Below, in pieces: positions 1-9,129 of a stretch of DNA of 64,000 bases. The DNA is from Azospirillum sp. TSH64 (GTDB lineage: Bacteria; Pseudomonadota; Alphaproteobacteria; Azospirillales; Azospirillaceae). The position numbers and the translations under genes are program-made. The first letter of the stretch is position 1, and each line of letters starts with the position of its first letter. The stretch covers positions 1,978,047 through 2,042,046 of the forward strand of contig NZ_LGQW01000015.1 in NCBI RefSeq assembly GCF_003116035.1, in the 5' to 3' direction. The notes under the pieces were generated by a model, which had not been told where the DNA came from, made no database searches, and was given only the letters and a program-made list of their open reading frames with translations.

Positions 1-1012
1 ACAGGACCCCGCCGGTGACCGCCATCTGGCCGGCGCCGATGGCGGCCAGCAGGGTGCCGGACGACACCAGCACGGTGGCACCGGCAAGCCGCGCCATGTT
101 CTGCGTCGCCAGCACGGCGATGCAGCCGAAGCCGATGGTCAGCAAGCCGCCGATCAGCAGGACCGTGCCGCCGAAGCCGCTGGACGCCCCTGCCCCCTCG
201 CCGAACACCAGCAGCCACAGCCGCAGCACGGCATAGATGCCGACCTTGCTGAGGATCGAGACTATGGCGGCCGACGCCGAGCCCAGGGTGGAATAGGTGT
301 TGGGCAGCCAGAAGCCCAGCGGCCACATCCCCGCCTTGATCAGGAAGGCGAGCCCCAGGATCGCCGCACCGGCTTCCAGCAGCCCGCGGTCCTCGGAGGC
401 CAGGCTGGCGACGCGGCCGGCGAGGTCTGCCATGTTGAGGGTGCCGGAAATGCCGTAAATCATGCTGACGCCGATCAGGAACAGCAGCGACGCCGACAGG
501 TTGATCGCGACGTAATGCAGCCCCGCCCGCACCCGCGCCAGCCCGGAGCCATGCAGGGCAAGGCCGTAGGAGGCTGCCAGCATGATCTCGAAGAAGACGA
601 ACAGGTTGAACAGGTCGCCGGTCAGGAAGGCGCCGTTCAGCCCCATCAGCTGGAACTGGAACAGCGGGTGGAAATGCGCCCCCGCCTTCTGCCAGCGCGG
701 CAGCGAGAAGGTCAGGGCGGCGACTCCCAGAATCCCGGTCAGCACCAGCATCAGGGCGGCGAAGCGGTCCAGCACCAGCACGATGCCGAAACTCGCCGGC
801 CAGTCGCCCAGGCGGTAGACGCGGACGACGCCGGTCCCCGAATCGGCGACGGTCAGGGCCAGGATCGCCAGGCCCAGCAGCGTCAACGCCGACGCCATGC
901 CGATCACCGCCTTCAGCGTGCGCTGCCGCTCGTCGATCAGCATCATCACCGCCCCCGCCAGCAGGGGTACGACGATGGGGGCAATCGTCAGATGGTCCAT
1001 CCAGCCGCTCAC
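1..1012 (-). CDS. mrpD: Mrp/Mnh/Pha Na+(K+)/H+ antiporter subunit D, partial
   Basis: Membrane subunit of a multi-subunit cation/proton antiporter, related to the proton-pumping subunits of complex I. The frame begins with GTG at 1012, overlapping the mrpC stop as GTGA, and stays open to the window edge, so the C-terminus is missing. An in-frame ATG at 1000 (MDHLTIAPIVVPLL) is the alternative start. The translation is a series of hydrophobic helices and contains FNLFVFFEIMLAASYGL, the conserved segment of MrpD/NuoN-type subunits. It follows mrpAB and mrpC, the usual order, so mrpE, mrpF and mrpG are expected beyond the left edge. Family assignment is secure; substrate preference between Na+ and K+ cannot be read from sequence. 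Confidence 0.9.
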   Translation of the reverse strand, partial: MSGWMDHLTIAPIVVPLLAGAVMMLIDERQRTLKAVIGMASALTLLGLAILALTVADSGTGVVRVYRLGDWPASFGIVLVLDRFAALMLVLTGILGVAALTFSLPRWQKAGAHFHPLFQFQLMGLNGAFLTGDLFNLFVFFEIMLAASYGLALHGSGLARVRAGLHYVAINLSASLLFLIGVSMIYGISGTLNMADLAGRVASLASEDRGLLEAGAAILGLAFLIKAGMWPLGFWLPNTYSTLGSASAAIVSILSKVGIYAVLRLWLLVFGEGAGASSGFGGTVLLIGGLLTIGFGCIAVLATQNMARLAGATVLVSSGTLLAAIGAGQMAVTGGVL

Positions 1013-1353
1013 CGGCCGCTCTCCTTTCCGTCGACATGGTCGGTGCCGGTCAGGCCGCGGGCGGCGAGCAGCACGACGAGGAACAGGGCGGTGGTGGCGA
1101 AGCCGATGACGATGGCGGTCAGCACCAGCGCCTGCGGCACCGGGTCGGCATGCATGGCGAGCGTTCCGGCCCGGCCGCCCTCCAGGATCGGCGCAGCGCC
1201 CGTGCGCAGGCCGCCGGTGGAGAAGATGAAGAGGTTGACGGCATAGGAGAGCAGCGACAGGCCGACGATCACCTGGAAGGTGCGGGGCCGCAGCAGCAGC
1301 CACACGCCGGAGCCGGTCAGCACGCCGATGCCGAGCGAAAGGATCAGTTCCAT
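1009..1353 (-). CDS. mrpC: Mrp antiporter subunit C (NuoK-like)
   Basis: Small hydrophobic protein of 114 residues with three predicted membrane helices, the NuoK-like subunit of the Mrp antiporter. The segments GLSLLSYAVNLFIFSTG and DPVPQALVLTAIVIGFATTA are typical of MrpC/MnhC. Its ATG overlaps the stop of mrpAB (ATGA), and its own stop overlaps the mrpD start, so the three genes are translationally coupled. Length matches the family norm of about 110-125 residues. It functions only as part of the membrane complex. Confidence 0.92.
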   Translation of the reverse strand: MELILSLGIGVLTGSGVWLLLRPRTFQVIVGLSLLSYAVNLFIFSTGGLRTGAAPILEGGRAGTLAMHADPVPQALVLTAIVIGFATTALFLVVLLAARGLTGTDHVDGKESGR

Positions 1354-4319
1354 CAGTCGTCTCCCACGGCAGTCTGTCCCACGGCGGTGGCAGCCGGTTC
1401 GGGCACCGCCGGAACCTCCGGCGGACGGGGGGCGGCGGCGCGGTGGCCGCGCAGCGATTGGCGGGCCAGCGCGATCAGGATCAGGATGGTGGCGCCGACA
1501 ACCAGGGCGAAGACGCCGATGTCGAACAGCAGGGCGCTCGCCACCGGGACCTTGCCCAGCACCGGAATCTGCGAATAGGCGAAGTAGCTGGTCAGGAACG
1601 GCCGGTCGAACATCCAGGCGCCGAGCCCGGTGCCGGCGGCCAGCAGCAGGCCGATGCCCATCCAGCGCATCGGCAGCACGCGCAGCCGCGCCTCGACCCA
1701 CTGGGTGCCGCCGAACATGTATTGCAGGATCATGGCGATGGCGACGGTCAGGCCGGCGGCAAAACCGCCGCCCGGCAGGTCATGGCCGCGCAGCAGCAGG
1801 AACAGCGCCACCAGCAGGATCACCGGGAACAGCAGCCGGGCGATCAGCGACGGGATGAACAGCCAGTCGGCCACGGTGTCGCCGTCCTTGCGGTCGGGCC
1901 GCGAGGCGTCGAAGGCGCTCTGGTCGCGCTGCTGCTCGGGAACGTCGACGCTGTCCGACGCCGGGCGGAAGCGGCGCAGCAGCGCGTAGGCGGTCATCGC
2001 CACCACCCCCAGGACGGCGATCTCGCCCATGGTGTCGAAGCCGCGGAAATCGACGAGGATGACGTTGACGACGTTGGTGCCGCCGCCCTCGCTGTAGGCC
2101 AGCTCCAGGAAATGGCGGGCCAGCAGTTCGGGAGGGAAGCGCGTCATCACCCCGAAGGCCAGCCCGGCCATGCCGGCCCCGGCGGCGGTGGCGATGCCGA
2201 GGTCGCGCAGGCGGCGGGTCAGCGTGACCGCCTCCGACCCGCGGCTGCCGGGGATGTCCATCCGCTTGGGCAGCCAGCGCAGGCCCAACAGGAGCAGGAT
2301 GGTGGTGACCACCTCCACCAGCAGCTGGGTCAAAGCGAGGTCGGGGGCCGAGAACCAGACGAAGGTGACGCAGACGACCAGCCCGGTGCCGCCGAGCAGG
2401 ATCAGCGCCGCCAGCCGGTGGAACTTCGCCTGCCAGGCCGCACCCAGGGCGCAGGCGGCCCCCAGCAGCCAGATCAGCGCCAGCACCGGGTCGATGCCCG
2501 ACGGCACCAGATTGCCCGGCCCCACCCCGCGGGTCCACACGGTCCAGCCGGCGGCAAGCACCGCGGCGACCACCACCAGCCGCAGCTGCGGCTGCAGGCG
2601 GCGGGTGCCGAGCACGCCCTCGGCGGTGCGGGCCAGCCGCCAGGACAGGAAGACCATCGTCCGCTCGAACATGCGCCGCCCTTCCAGGCTGCGGATCAGC
2701 GGCGGCCCCTCGATCCCCTTGGCGAGATGGCTTTGCAGCAGCCGGTAGAGGATCAGCCCGGCGGCGAAGGCGGCCATGCTCATCACCAGCGGCAGGTTGA
2801 AGCCATGCCAGACCGCGAGGCTGTATTCCGGCGTCGCAGCACCCAGGGCGGCGCGGGCGGCCATGTCGAGATAGGGGCCGACGGTAGCCGCCGGCAGGAT
2901 GCCGATGACGATGCAGGCCAGCACCAGCACCTCGACCGGGAAGCGCATCCAGGCCGGCGGCTCGTGCGGCTTGTGCGGCAGGTCGACCGGGTCCGGCCCG
3001 AAGAAGGTGCCGTGGATGAAGCGCAGCGAATAGGCGACGCTGAAGGCGCTGGCTACCATCGCCGCGACCGGCAGCACGTCGAAGAAGACCGGCAGCGGGT
3101 CCTTGGCGGACAGCGCCTCGGCGAAGAACATCTCCTTGGACAGGAAGCCGTTCAGCAGCGGTACGCCCGCCATCGCGCCGGCGGCGATCAGGGCGAGGCG
3201 GGCGGTGAAGGGCATGAAGCGGTTCAGCCCCGACAGCCGCCGGATGTCGCGCGTTCCCGTCTCGTGGTCGATGATGCCGGCGGCCATGAACAGCGAGGCC
3301 TTGAAGGTCGCGTGGTTGATGACGTGGAAGATCGCCGCCACCATCGCCAGTTCGCTGTTCAGGCCGAGCAGCAGGGTGATCAGGCCGAGATGGCTGATCG
3401 TCGAATAGGCCAGCAGTCCCTTCAGGTCATGCTGGAAGATGGCGACATAGGCGCCGAGCAGCAGGGTGGCGAGGCCGGCGGAGCCAACGATCCAGAACCA
3501 CGCCTCGGTCCCCGCCAGAACCGGCCACAGCCTCGCCATCAGGAAGATGCCCGCCTTCACCAGCGTCGCCGAATGCAGGTAGGCCGACACCGGGGTCGGC
3601 GCCGCCATGGCGTGCGGCAGCCAGAAATGGAAGGGGAACTGCGCGCTCTTGGTCAGGGCGCCGAGCAGGATCAGCACCAGGGCCGGCAGGTAGAGCGGAT
3701 GGGCGCGGATGAGGTCGCCGGCCGCCAGCACGGCATCGAGTTCATAGCTGCCGACGATGTGGCCGAGGATCAGCACGCCCGCGAACAGGCAGAGGCCGCC
3801 GGTCGCCGTGACCGTCAGCGCCATGCGCGCGCCGTCGCGCGCCGCGGCGGTGTGATGCCAGTAGCCGATCAGCAGGAAGGAGAAGAGGCTGGTCAGTTCC
3901 CAGAAGAAGGCGAGCTGGATCAGGTTGCCCGACAGCACCACCCCCGTCATCGATCCCATGAAGGCGAGCAGGAAGGCGAAGAACCGCGGCACCGGATCCT
4001 CGGCCGCCATGTAATAGCGGGCGTAGACCACCACCAGCACGCCGACCCCGAACACCAGCCCGGCGAAAAGCCAGGCGAAGCCGTCCATCCGCAGGGAGAA
4101 GTCGAGGCCCAGCGACGGCATCCATCCGGCGGTGAAGCGGAGCACGCCGCCGGCCGAAACCGTCGGGTAGGCCGCCCACACCATCGCCAGCCCAAGCAGT
4201 GCCACGCCGCCGGCCAGCCACGCCGCGGCGTTGCGCGCATGGGTGGGCAGCAGTCCGGCGGCAACCGCGCCGGCGAAGGGCAAGGCGATGGCGATCAGGA
4301 GCGGGAGTGCGTCGGGCAT
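1353..4319 (-). CDS. mrpAB: Fused Mrp antiporter subunits A and B
   Basis: Large membrane subunit of 988 residues. The N-terminal part (about residues 1-500) is a NuoL-like proton-channel domain with FFWELTSLFSFLLIGYWHH and the lysine-bearing segment KSAQFPFHFWLPHAMAAPTP. A further membrane region follows, and the last 200 residues are an MnhB-type domain (LFLLLRGHDLPGGGFAAGL). This fusion of A and B is known from group 2 Mrp systems such as rhizobial PhaAB. The gene lies 62 bases after the ptsN-like gene on the same strand, so one transcript could cover the stress protein, the EIIA protein and the antiporter. The role is Na+ or K+ extrusion and pH or osmotic homeostasis, which fits a betaine-using organism. 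Confidence 0.94.
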   Translation of the reverse strand: MPDALPLLIAIALPFAGAVAAGLLPTHARNAAAWLAGGVALLGLAMVWAAYPTVSAGGVLRFTAGWMPSLGLDFSLRMDGFAWLFAGLVFGVGVLVVVYARYYMAAEDPVPRFFAFLLAFMGSMTGVVLSGNLIQLAFFWELTSLFSFLLIGYWHHTAAARDGARMALTVTATGGLCLFAGVLILGHIVGSYELDAVLAAGDLIRAHPLYLPALVLILLGALTKSAQFPFHFWLPHAMAAPTPVSAYLHSATLVKAGIFLMARLWPVLAGTEAWFWIVGSAGLATLLLGAYVAIFQHDLKGLLAYSTISHLGLITLLLGLNSELAMVAAIFHVINHATFKASLFMAAGIIDHETGTRDIRRLSGLNRFMPFTARLALIAAGAMAGVPLLNGFLSKEMFFAEALSAKDPLPVFFDVLPVAAMVASAFSVAYSLRFIHGTFFGPDPVDLPHKPHEPPAWMRFPVEVLVLACIVIGILPAATVGPYLDMAARAALGAATPEYSLAVWHGFNLPLVMSMAAFAAGLILYRLLQSHLAKGIEGPPLIRSLEGRRMFERTMVFLSWRLARTAEGVLGTRRLQPQLRLVVVAAVLAAGWTVWTRGVGPGNLVPSGIDPVLALIWLLGAACALGAAWQAKFHRLAALILLGGTGLVVCVTFVWFSAPDLALTQLLVEVVTTILLLLGLRWLPKRMDIPGSRGSEAVTLTRRLRDLGIATAAGAGMAGLAFGVMTRFPPELLARHFLELAYSEGGGTNVVNVILVDFRGFDTMGEIAVLGVVAMTAYALLRRFRPASDSVDVPEQQRDQSAFDASRPDRKDGDTVADWLFIPSLIARLLFPVILLVALFLLLRGHDLPGGGFAAGLTVAIAMILQYMFGGTQWVEARLRVLPMRWMGIGLLLAAGTGLGAWMFDRPFLTSYFAYSQIPVLGKVPVASALLFDIGVFALVVGATILILIALARQSLRGHRAAAPRPPEVPAVPEPAATAVGQTAVGDD

Positions 4320-4381
4320 GAAATCCTACGGCAGACTGGCGGCAGACTGGAGGCACACTGGAGCGGCGGCGATGGATGGAG

Positions 4382-4879
4382 TCAGAAGCCAGGCGTTCCG
4401 TCGTCGCAATCCCGGTCGTCCTCATCCTGGGCAACGGCCTGAATGACGATCTGGGCCGCGTCGTCGGCGGTCTTGGCACCGCGCAGACGGCGCAGCGACT
4501 GCGGATCGCGCAGCGCCCCGCAGATTTCCGCCATGGCCGCCAGTAGTCCCTTGCGGTTCGATGCCGGCCAGAGCGCGAGGAAGACGAGATCGACCGGCTC
4601 GTCGTCGCGCGCATCGAAATCGACCGCGCGCTGGAGACGGGCAAACAGGACGACCGGGGCCGCCAGATCGGCAAGCTCCGTGTGGGGGAGCGCAACACCC
4701 CTGCCGAGCGCGGTGGAGCCGATCTTCTCCCGCGCCTGCAAGGCCTCCAGGATCTCGGGCGCCGGACGCCCGCTGCGGCTGGCAGCCTCCGCCGCCAACT
4801 GGTCGAGCAGCGCCGCCTTGTTGCCGGGCGCGGCATCGAGGATCACGCTGGACACGGAAAAATGGTCAGTGATGGTCAT
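4382..4879 (-). CDS. PtsN-like EIIA(Ntr) domain protein
   Basis: Single EIIA type-2 PTS domain of 165 residues. The phospho-accepting His lies in GVALPHTEL, which matches the GIAIPHGKL-type motif of EIIA(Ntr). The ATG at 4879 is preferred because GGAG lies six bases upstream; a second ATG at 4891 has no ribosome site. In other proteobacteria such proteins regulate K+ transport and nitrogen or stress responses when phosphorylated by EI(Ntr)/NPr. Its place between a universal stress protein (9-22 bases upstream) and the Mrp antiporter suggests control of cation homeostasis. The canonical ptsN normally lies with rpoN, so this is probably a paralogue. The acidic tail (DEDDRDCDDG) is unusual. Confidence 0.85.
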   Translation of the reverse strand: MTITDHFSVSSVILDAAPGNKAALLDQLAAEAASRSGRPAPEILEALQAREKIGSTALGRGVALPHTELADLAAPVVLFARLQRAVDFDARDDEPVDLVFLALWPASNRKGLLAAMAEICGALRDPQSLRRLRGAKTADDAAQIVIQAVAQDEDDRDCDDGTPGF

Positions 4880-4900
4880 CCGGTTCTCCATTCAGGCCCA

Positions 4901-5782
4901 TCAGGGGCAATGTGTGGGTGCGGGCGCCGGGGACCAGCCGGAGCCCGCACCCATATCCACGCCACCGATCAGCACGTCGCAGGGCAGGGCGTCGATCACC
5001 TCGGACGCCGTGCTGCCCAGCAGGGCACGGGCAACGCCGCTGCGCCGGGCCGAGCCCATTGCAACCAGATCGTACCGCCCCTGCCGGGCCAGACCGACGA
5101 TCCGCTGTCCGGGAGAGCCGGTCAACAGGATCGTCTCCACCTCCATCCCACCCGGCGGCCCAACCGGCGGCCCTTCCACCCGGGAGCCGAGCACGGTCCG
5201 GAAATCGTGCTCGACCTGTGCCTTGTCCAGTGCCGACGCGTCCGGCAGGTCGGCGACATGCAGCAGGTGGATGCATCCCTCCTCCATCAGCATGCGCGCC
5301 GATTCCACCGATGAGCGCGACCGTTCGGAAAAATCGACCGGCACCAGCGCCCGCAGATAGGGCTGGAGCGGCTTGTCGCGCACGATCAGCATCGGCGTTC
5401 CATCGGCAATCGCGATGCGCTCGACGGTGGAGGCCAGGAACAGGTCCGCCACCCGGTCGCGCTGGTGCAGGCCCACCACGAGAAGGTCGGGACGCCACAG
5501 GCCGGCATAGCCGGCGACCCGGTGTTCCACCGCGTCGCCGCGCACCGCGACCGCCTGTGCCCGGATGCCGGCCCCGCCGCTCGCGGCCAGGATGTGGCGC
5601 TGCAACTCCCCTTCAACATGGTGCAGCGGCAGGCAGCCATAGCGGCCGCCGTTGCCGTCGACGACATGCAGCGCCGTCAGTTCCGCATCGAACCGCTGGG
5701 CGAGCTGAACGGCGCGCTCCAGGGCGCGGTCCGATTTCGGTTCCAAGTCGGTTGCCAGCAGAATGCGCTTGAGGCTTGCCAT
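4901..5782 (-). CDS. Tandem universal stress protein (UspA family)
   Basis: Protein of 293 residues with two UspA folds. The first begins at KRILLATDLEPKSDRALERA and the second at ALVPVDFSERSRSSVESA. The second domain keeps an ATP-binding type motif (GSARRSGVARALLGSTASEV), whereas the first is less clear. Proteins of this kind bind ATP or AMP and accumulate under stress; the molecular role is rarely known. It is the first gene of the minus-strand group that continues with the EIIA and Mrp genes. The intergenic stretch 5783-6017 separates it from the divergent histidine kinase and must hold both promoters. Confidence 0.9.
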   Translation of the reverse strand: MASLKRILLATDLEPKSDRALERAVQLAQRFDAELTALHVVDGNGGRYGCLPLHHVEGELQRHILAASGGAGIRAQAVAVRGDAVEHRVAGYAGLWRPDLLVVGLHQRDRVADLFLASTVERIAIADGTPMLIVRDKPLQPYLRALVPVDFSERSRSSVESARMLMEEGCIHLLHVADLPDASALDKAQVEHDFRTVLGSRVEGPPVGPPGGMEVETILLTGSPGQRIVGLARQGRYDLVAMGSARRSGVARALLGSTASEVIDALPCDVLIGGVDMGAGSGWSPAPAPTHCP

Positions 5783-6017
5783 CGTGACGGTTCCGGTTGC
5801 TTGGGGTCTCCGGTCCTTTTGTTCCGGTGCGGTCCGTTGCCTGGCGGAAATCGCTCCGCAGGAAACAACTCAATGATCGGAAGTCGGCGGCAGTCTGTCC
5901 ATGCCGGGAAATACGGACCCGAAGGGACCGCGCCCGATGCCGCAGGCTGTCCGTAGTAATACGGGGCCGGCGATTTCGCCTGATGCAGTCGGAGCGGGTT
6001 GGCGTTACCATCGCCCC

Positions 6018-7679
6018 ATGTCGCAGATTGCCCGCCGCAAATGGATGCTCGTTCCGGCCTATCTGGCCGCCCACCTGTTCCTGGATTGGATCAGCTTCAT
6101 CCATGCGGTCTCGTCCATCAACATCACGCCGTGGAACCCGCCGGCCGGGCTGATGATGGGGGTGTCGGTGCTGTTCGGCGTCCGCGCCGTGCCCCTGGTC
6201 TGGCTGGCGCTGACCGCCGCCGACCTCGTCGTCCGTGATCTGCCCATAACGCTCATGCCCATGACGCTGTGGGCCCCGTTCCTGGCCAACGGCGTCGTCG
6301 CCGCGGGCTATGGGATCGCAGGATGGCTGCTGGGCCGCGCGATCGATCCGGGGCTGTCCCGGCTGCGCGACATCGTCCTGCTGCTGGGCGGCAGCGCCGC
6401 GGCGGTGCTGGGCATCGGCCTGTGCTTCATCGCCATCCACACCGCTGCCGGGCTGTTCGAGTGGACGAACTTTCCGGAGGTGCTGCTGCGCTATTGGACG
6501 GGCGAAGTCATCGGCATCGCCGTTCTGACACCGCTGGTGCTGATCGGCCGGCGGATGCCGGCCCTGCGCTGGTCCTGGAGCGGGGCGGCGGAGACGCTGG
6601 CGCAGGGGACGCTGATCGGCTTCACCCTTTGGCTCGATTTCGGCCCGCTGGCTTCCTCGCAATACGAGCATTTCTATCTGCTGTTCCTGCCCGCCATCGG
6701 AATCGCCGTGCGGCATGGGCTGGCCGGCGCTGTGGTCGCCTCGGTCGCCACGCAGGCCGGGCTGATCGCGGCCATCCAGGCGACCGGCGTCGACACCGAC
6801 CGCATGGCTCATTTCCAGCTGTTGATGCTGACTCTGGCCGTCACCATCCTGTTGCTGGGCGCCGTGGTCAGCGAGCGCCGGCGGGCGGAGGATCGGCTGC
6901 GGGTGCGGCAGTCCGACCTCGCCCACGCCTCCCGCCTGATCGAGGCGGGCGAGATGACGGCGGCACTGGCCCATGAGTTGAACCAGCCGCTGGCGGCGAC
7001 CATGGGCTATGCCCGCGCCGCCCGCAAGGTGGCGCGGATCGAAGGGGCCTCTCCCCGCCTGACCGAGATCCTCGACAAGACCGTCACCCAGGCGGAGCGG
7101 GCGGACCGGGTCATCCGCAGCCTGCGTGATTTCGTTCGCAAGGGCGCCAGCGACCGCACCCCGCTGCCGGTCGCCACGCTGATCGCCGACTGCCTGACGC
7201 TGGCCGGCCCGCTGGCCAGCCGCCATGCGGTGGAGATCGTCGCGGAGGTCGACCCTGCCCTCCCCGCCATCGGCGGCGACGCGGTCCAATTGCAGCAGGC
7301 GATTCTCAACCTCGTCCGCAATGCCGCGGAAGCGATGGGCGATGGTCCGGACGGCGGGCCGTCCACCCAGGCCTATCCGGCCCGGCGCCGCATCGTGATC
7401 TTCGCCTCCCCCGCTGCGCAGCCCGGCTTCGTCGCCATCGGCGTGCGCGACACCGGACCCGGCCTTGCCGAGGTGGTGGAGCGCAACCTGTTCGCCCCCT
7501 TCGTCACCACCAAGCCGACCGGCATGGGGCTTGGGCTGTCCATCGTCCGCACCATCGTCGAGAACCATGGCGGCACCCTGACCGCAAGAAGCGGAGCGTA
7601 TGGCGGCTCCATTGGCGGTACCGTGTTCCAGTTCACCATTCCCGCCCATGGCGCGGGCAAAGACGGAGAGCCCGCATGA
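6018..7679 (+). CDS. MASE1-type membrane sensor histidine kinase
   Basis: The N-terminal half has eight or so hydrophobic segments of the MASE1 sensory type (NITPWNPPAGLMMG is characteristic). The cytoplasmic part has the H-box ALAHELNQPLAATMGYARA near residue 315, the N-box LNLVRNAAEAM near 430 and the ATP-lid glycines DTGPGLAE and GMGLGLSIVRTI. The kinase core resembles FixL/DctB-type enzymes. The frame extends upstream to 5901, but the extra 39 residues look non-coding and the ATG at 6018 begins just before the first membrane segment. The gene overlaps the response regulator by ATGA, so the two form a pair. The signal is unknown. Confidence 0.9.
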   Translation: MSQIARRKWMLVPAYLAAHLFLDWISFIHAVSSINITPWNPPAGLMMGVSVLFGVRAVPLVWLALTAADLVVRDLPITLMPMTLWAPFLANGVVAAGYGIAGWLLGRAIDPGLSRLRDIVLLLGGSAAAVLGIGLCFIAIHTAAGLFEWTNFPEVLLRYWTGEVIGIAVLTPLVLIGRRMPALRWSWSGAAETLAQGTLIGFTLWLDFGPLASSQYEHFYLLFLPAIGIAVRHGLAGAVVASVATQAGLIAAIQATGVDTDRMAHFQLLMLTLAVTILLLGAVVSERRRAEDRLRVRQSDLAHASRLIEAGEMTAALAHELNQPLAATMGYARAARKVARIEGASPRLTEILDKTVTQAERADRVIRSLRDFVRKGASDRTPLPVATLIADCLTLAGPLASRHAVEIVAEVDPALPAIGGDAVQLQQAILNLVRNAAEAMGDGPDGGPSTQAYPARRRIVIFASPAAQPGFVAIGVRDTGPGLAEVVERNLFAPFVTTKPTGMGLGLSIVRTIVENHGGTLTARSGAYGGSIGGTVFQFTIPAHGAGKDGEPA

Positions 7680-8314
7680 CGACCGAGACGCCCGCCGCCG
7701 GAGCCACACCGGTGGCTTTCGTGGTGGACGACGACGAGGCCGTTCGCGATGCCCTGGCACTCCATCTCGATCTGGCCGGCCTGACCGTACGCTGCTGCGC
7801 GTCGGCTGCCGAATTCCTGGAGACGGCGTCCCCCGACCAGCCGGGTTGCGCCATTCTCGACATCCGCATGCCGGGCATGGACGGGCTGGATTTGCAGCAG
7901 GAGATGATCCGGCGCGGGCTGACCCTGCCGGTGATCGTCATCACCGGCCATGGCGACGTCACCGCCGCGGTGCGCGCCTTCCGGGCCGGGGCGGTGGATT
8001 TCCTGCAAAAGCCGTTCGACGAGGATCTGCTGATCGAGCGGGTGCAGGAGGCGTTCGCGCGCGACCTCGCCGCGCGCAGCGCCGATGCGGAGGTCGGCGA
8101 CATCCGCCGCCGCCTCGCCCTGCTCAGCCCGCGCGAATTGGAGGTGATGGAGATGGTCGCCCAGGGCCTGCCCAACAAGACCATCGCCAGCCGCCTCGCC
8201 ATCGGCATCCGCACGGTCGAAACCCACCGCGCCCGCGTGCTGGAAAAGATGGAGGCCCGCAATGCCCCGGAACTGGCGCTGATGCGGATGAAGCTGGGTG
8301 AGCGGTTGGAGTGA
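7676..8314 (+). CDS. FixJ/NarL-family response regulator
   Basis: A 212-residue response regulator. The receiver domain (residues 11-125) has the acidic pair in VVDDDEAVRDAL, phospho-acceptor Asp62 in ILDIRMPGMDGL and the conserved Lys in FLQKPFDEDLL. A LuxR-type helix-turn-helix follows (SPRELEVMEMVAQGLPNKTI with IGIRTVETHRARV). It is the obvious partner of the overlapping MASE1 kinase. Its target genes cannot be told from this window. Similar FixJ-like regulators control respiration or electron-acceptor genes, but that is only family background. Confidence 0.93.
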   Translation: MTTETPAAGATPVAFVVDDDEAVRDALALHLDLAGLTVRCCASAAEFLETASPDQPGCAILDIRMPGMDGLDLQQEMIRRGLTLPVIVITGHGDVTAAVRAFRAGAVDFLQKPFDEDLLIERVQEAFARDLAARSADAEVGDIRRRLALLSPRELEVMEMVAQGLPNKTIASRLAIGIRTVETHRARVLEKMEARNAPELALMRMKLGERLE

Positions 8315-8324
8315 CGCTTCGCGT

Positions 8325-9074
8325 TCAAAGAGCGAACAGCACGGCTCCAGGCGTATGATCGAGCAGAGCGGCCAGCCGCCACTCGAAGGCGATCTTACCC
8401 CACAAGCGGACCGGACGCTCCACCACCAGAAGGTCGTCTCCGGCGGCGAGGCTGGCGGCGCTCCGCGCATCGGCGGTCGGCCGCACCGTCGAATGCCGGA
8501 CCGGACACCGGCAGTCCAGCCACCGCAGCCACTCGTCCGTCCGAGCCGGACCGGTGCGCTCGTCGAGGATCAGGTGAATCGACGCGATGGCCGGAAAGAG
8601 CCGCCGGACGATGCCAAAGGTTTTCAGCGCGCGTGGCGGCCCGTCCGCCAGGATGGCGATGCTCCGGCCCAGGCGGGACGGTGTCTCGCGCGGCGCCACC
8701 AGAACCGCGCCGAACCGCCGCGCATCGGCGCTCCAACAGGACGGCTTGCCGGGACGCGGCCTGCCGACAACCAGCAGATCGAACCTCCCGAGCGGCGGAT
8801 CGTGGCTCAGGTCGAGCGCTCCCTCACCGGGGAACAGGGCCGCAAGGCGGCGTGTCCGGAGAGCGGCGGCCCGCAACAGCGCGTCGCTGCCGAGGTCCTG
8901 CCTGAGGACATGAAGATCCATGAAGCCGCGTGCACACAGTCCGGCGCCCGGTCCGCGATCCGGAGGGCCGGCCGTGACGATCACGCCCCGATTCATCGAC
9001 AGCAGCCAGCCGCAGGCCAGCACCGGCTCCAACTCGCCATCCAATGCCGCAAATATCCGGATGCCGTTGCCCAT
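8325..9074 (-). CDS. Unrecognised protein, weakly UspA-like
   Basis: I do not recognise this 249-residue protein. Codon third positions and the alternation of hydrophobic strands and amphipathic helices look like a real soluble alpha/beta protein. The segments FDLLVVGRPRP and RSIAILADGPPRALKTFGIV recall UspA folds, but the glycine-rich ATP motif is absent. The ATG at 9074 has GAGG seven bases upstream; a TTG at 9113 is possible but less likely. It lies 55 bases after sdaA on the same strand and ends convergently 10 bases from the response regulator, so it could be co-transcribed with sdaA and the betaine/sarcosine genes. Confidence 0.6.
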   Translation of the reverse strand: MGNGIRIFAALDGELEPVLACGWLLSMNRGVIVTAGPPDRGPGAGLCARGFMDLHVLRQDLGSDALLRAAALRTRRLAALFPGEGALDLSHDPPLGRFDLLVVGRPRPGKPSCWSADARRFGAVLVAPRETPSRLGRSIAILADGPPRALKTFGIVRRLFPAIASIHLILDERTGPARTDEWLRWLDCRCPVRHSTVRPTADARSAASLAAGDDLLVVERPVRLWGKIAFEWRLAALLDHTPGAVLFAL

Positions 9075-9129
9075 GGGATCGACCTCGGCTGAAGGCTGAG
9101 AGGCTGGCGGCAAGCGGAAGCGCAGGGCG

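Noticed and set aside
1443..4442. Very long open frame on the plus strand opposite mrpAB
   Set aside because: Its product is Gln/His/Arg-rich low-complexity sequence, the usual antisense shadow of a GC-rich gene; the minus-strand gene is clearly Mrp.
5901..6017. N-terminal extension of the MASE1 histidine kinase
   Set aside because: The extra 39 residues lack coding character and precede the first membrane helix of the domain; ATG 6018 is a better start.
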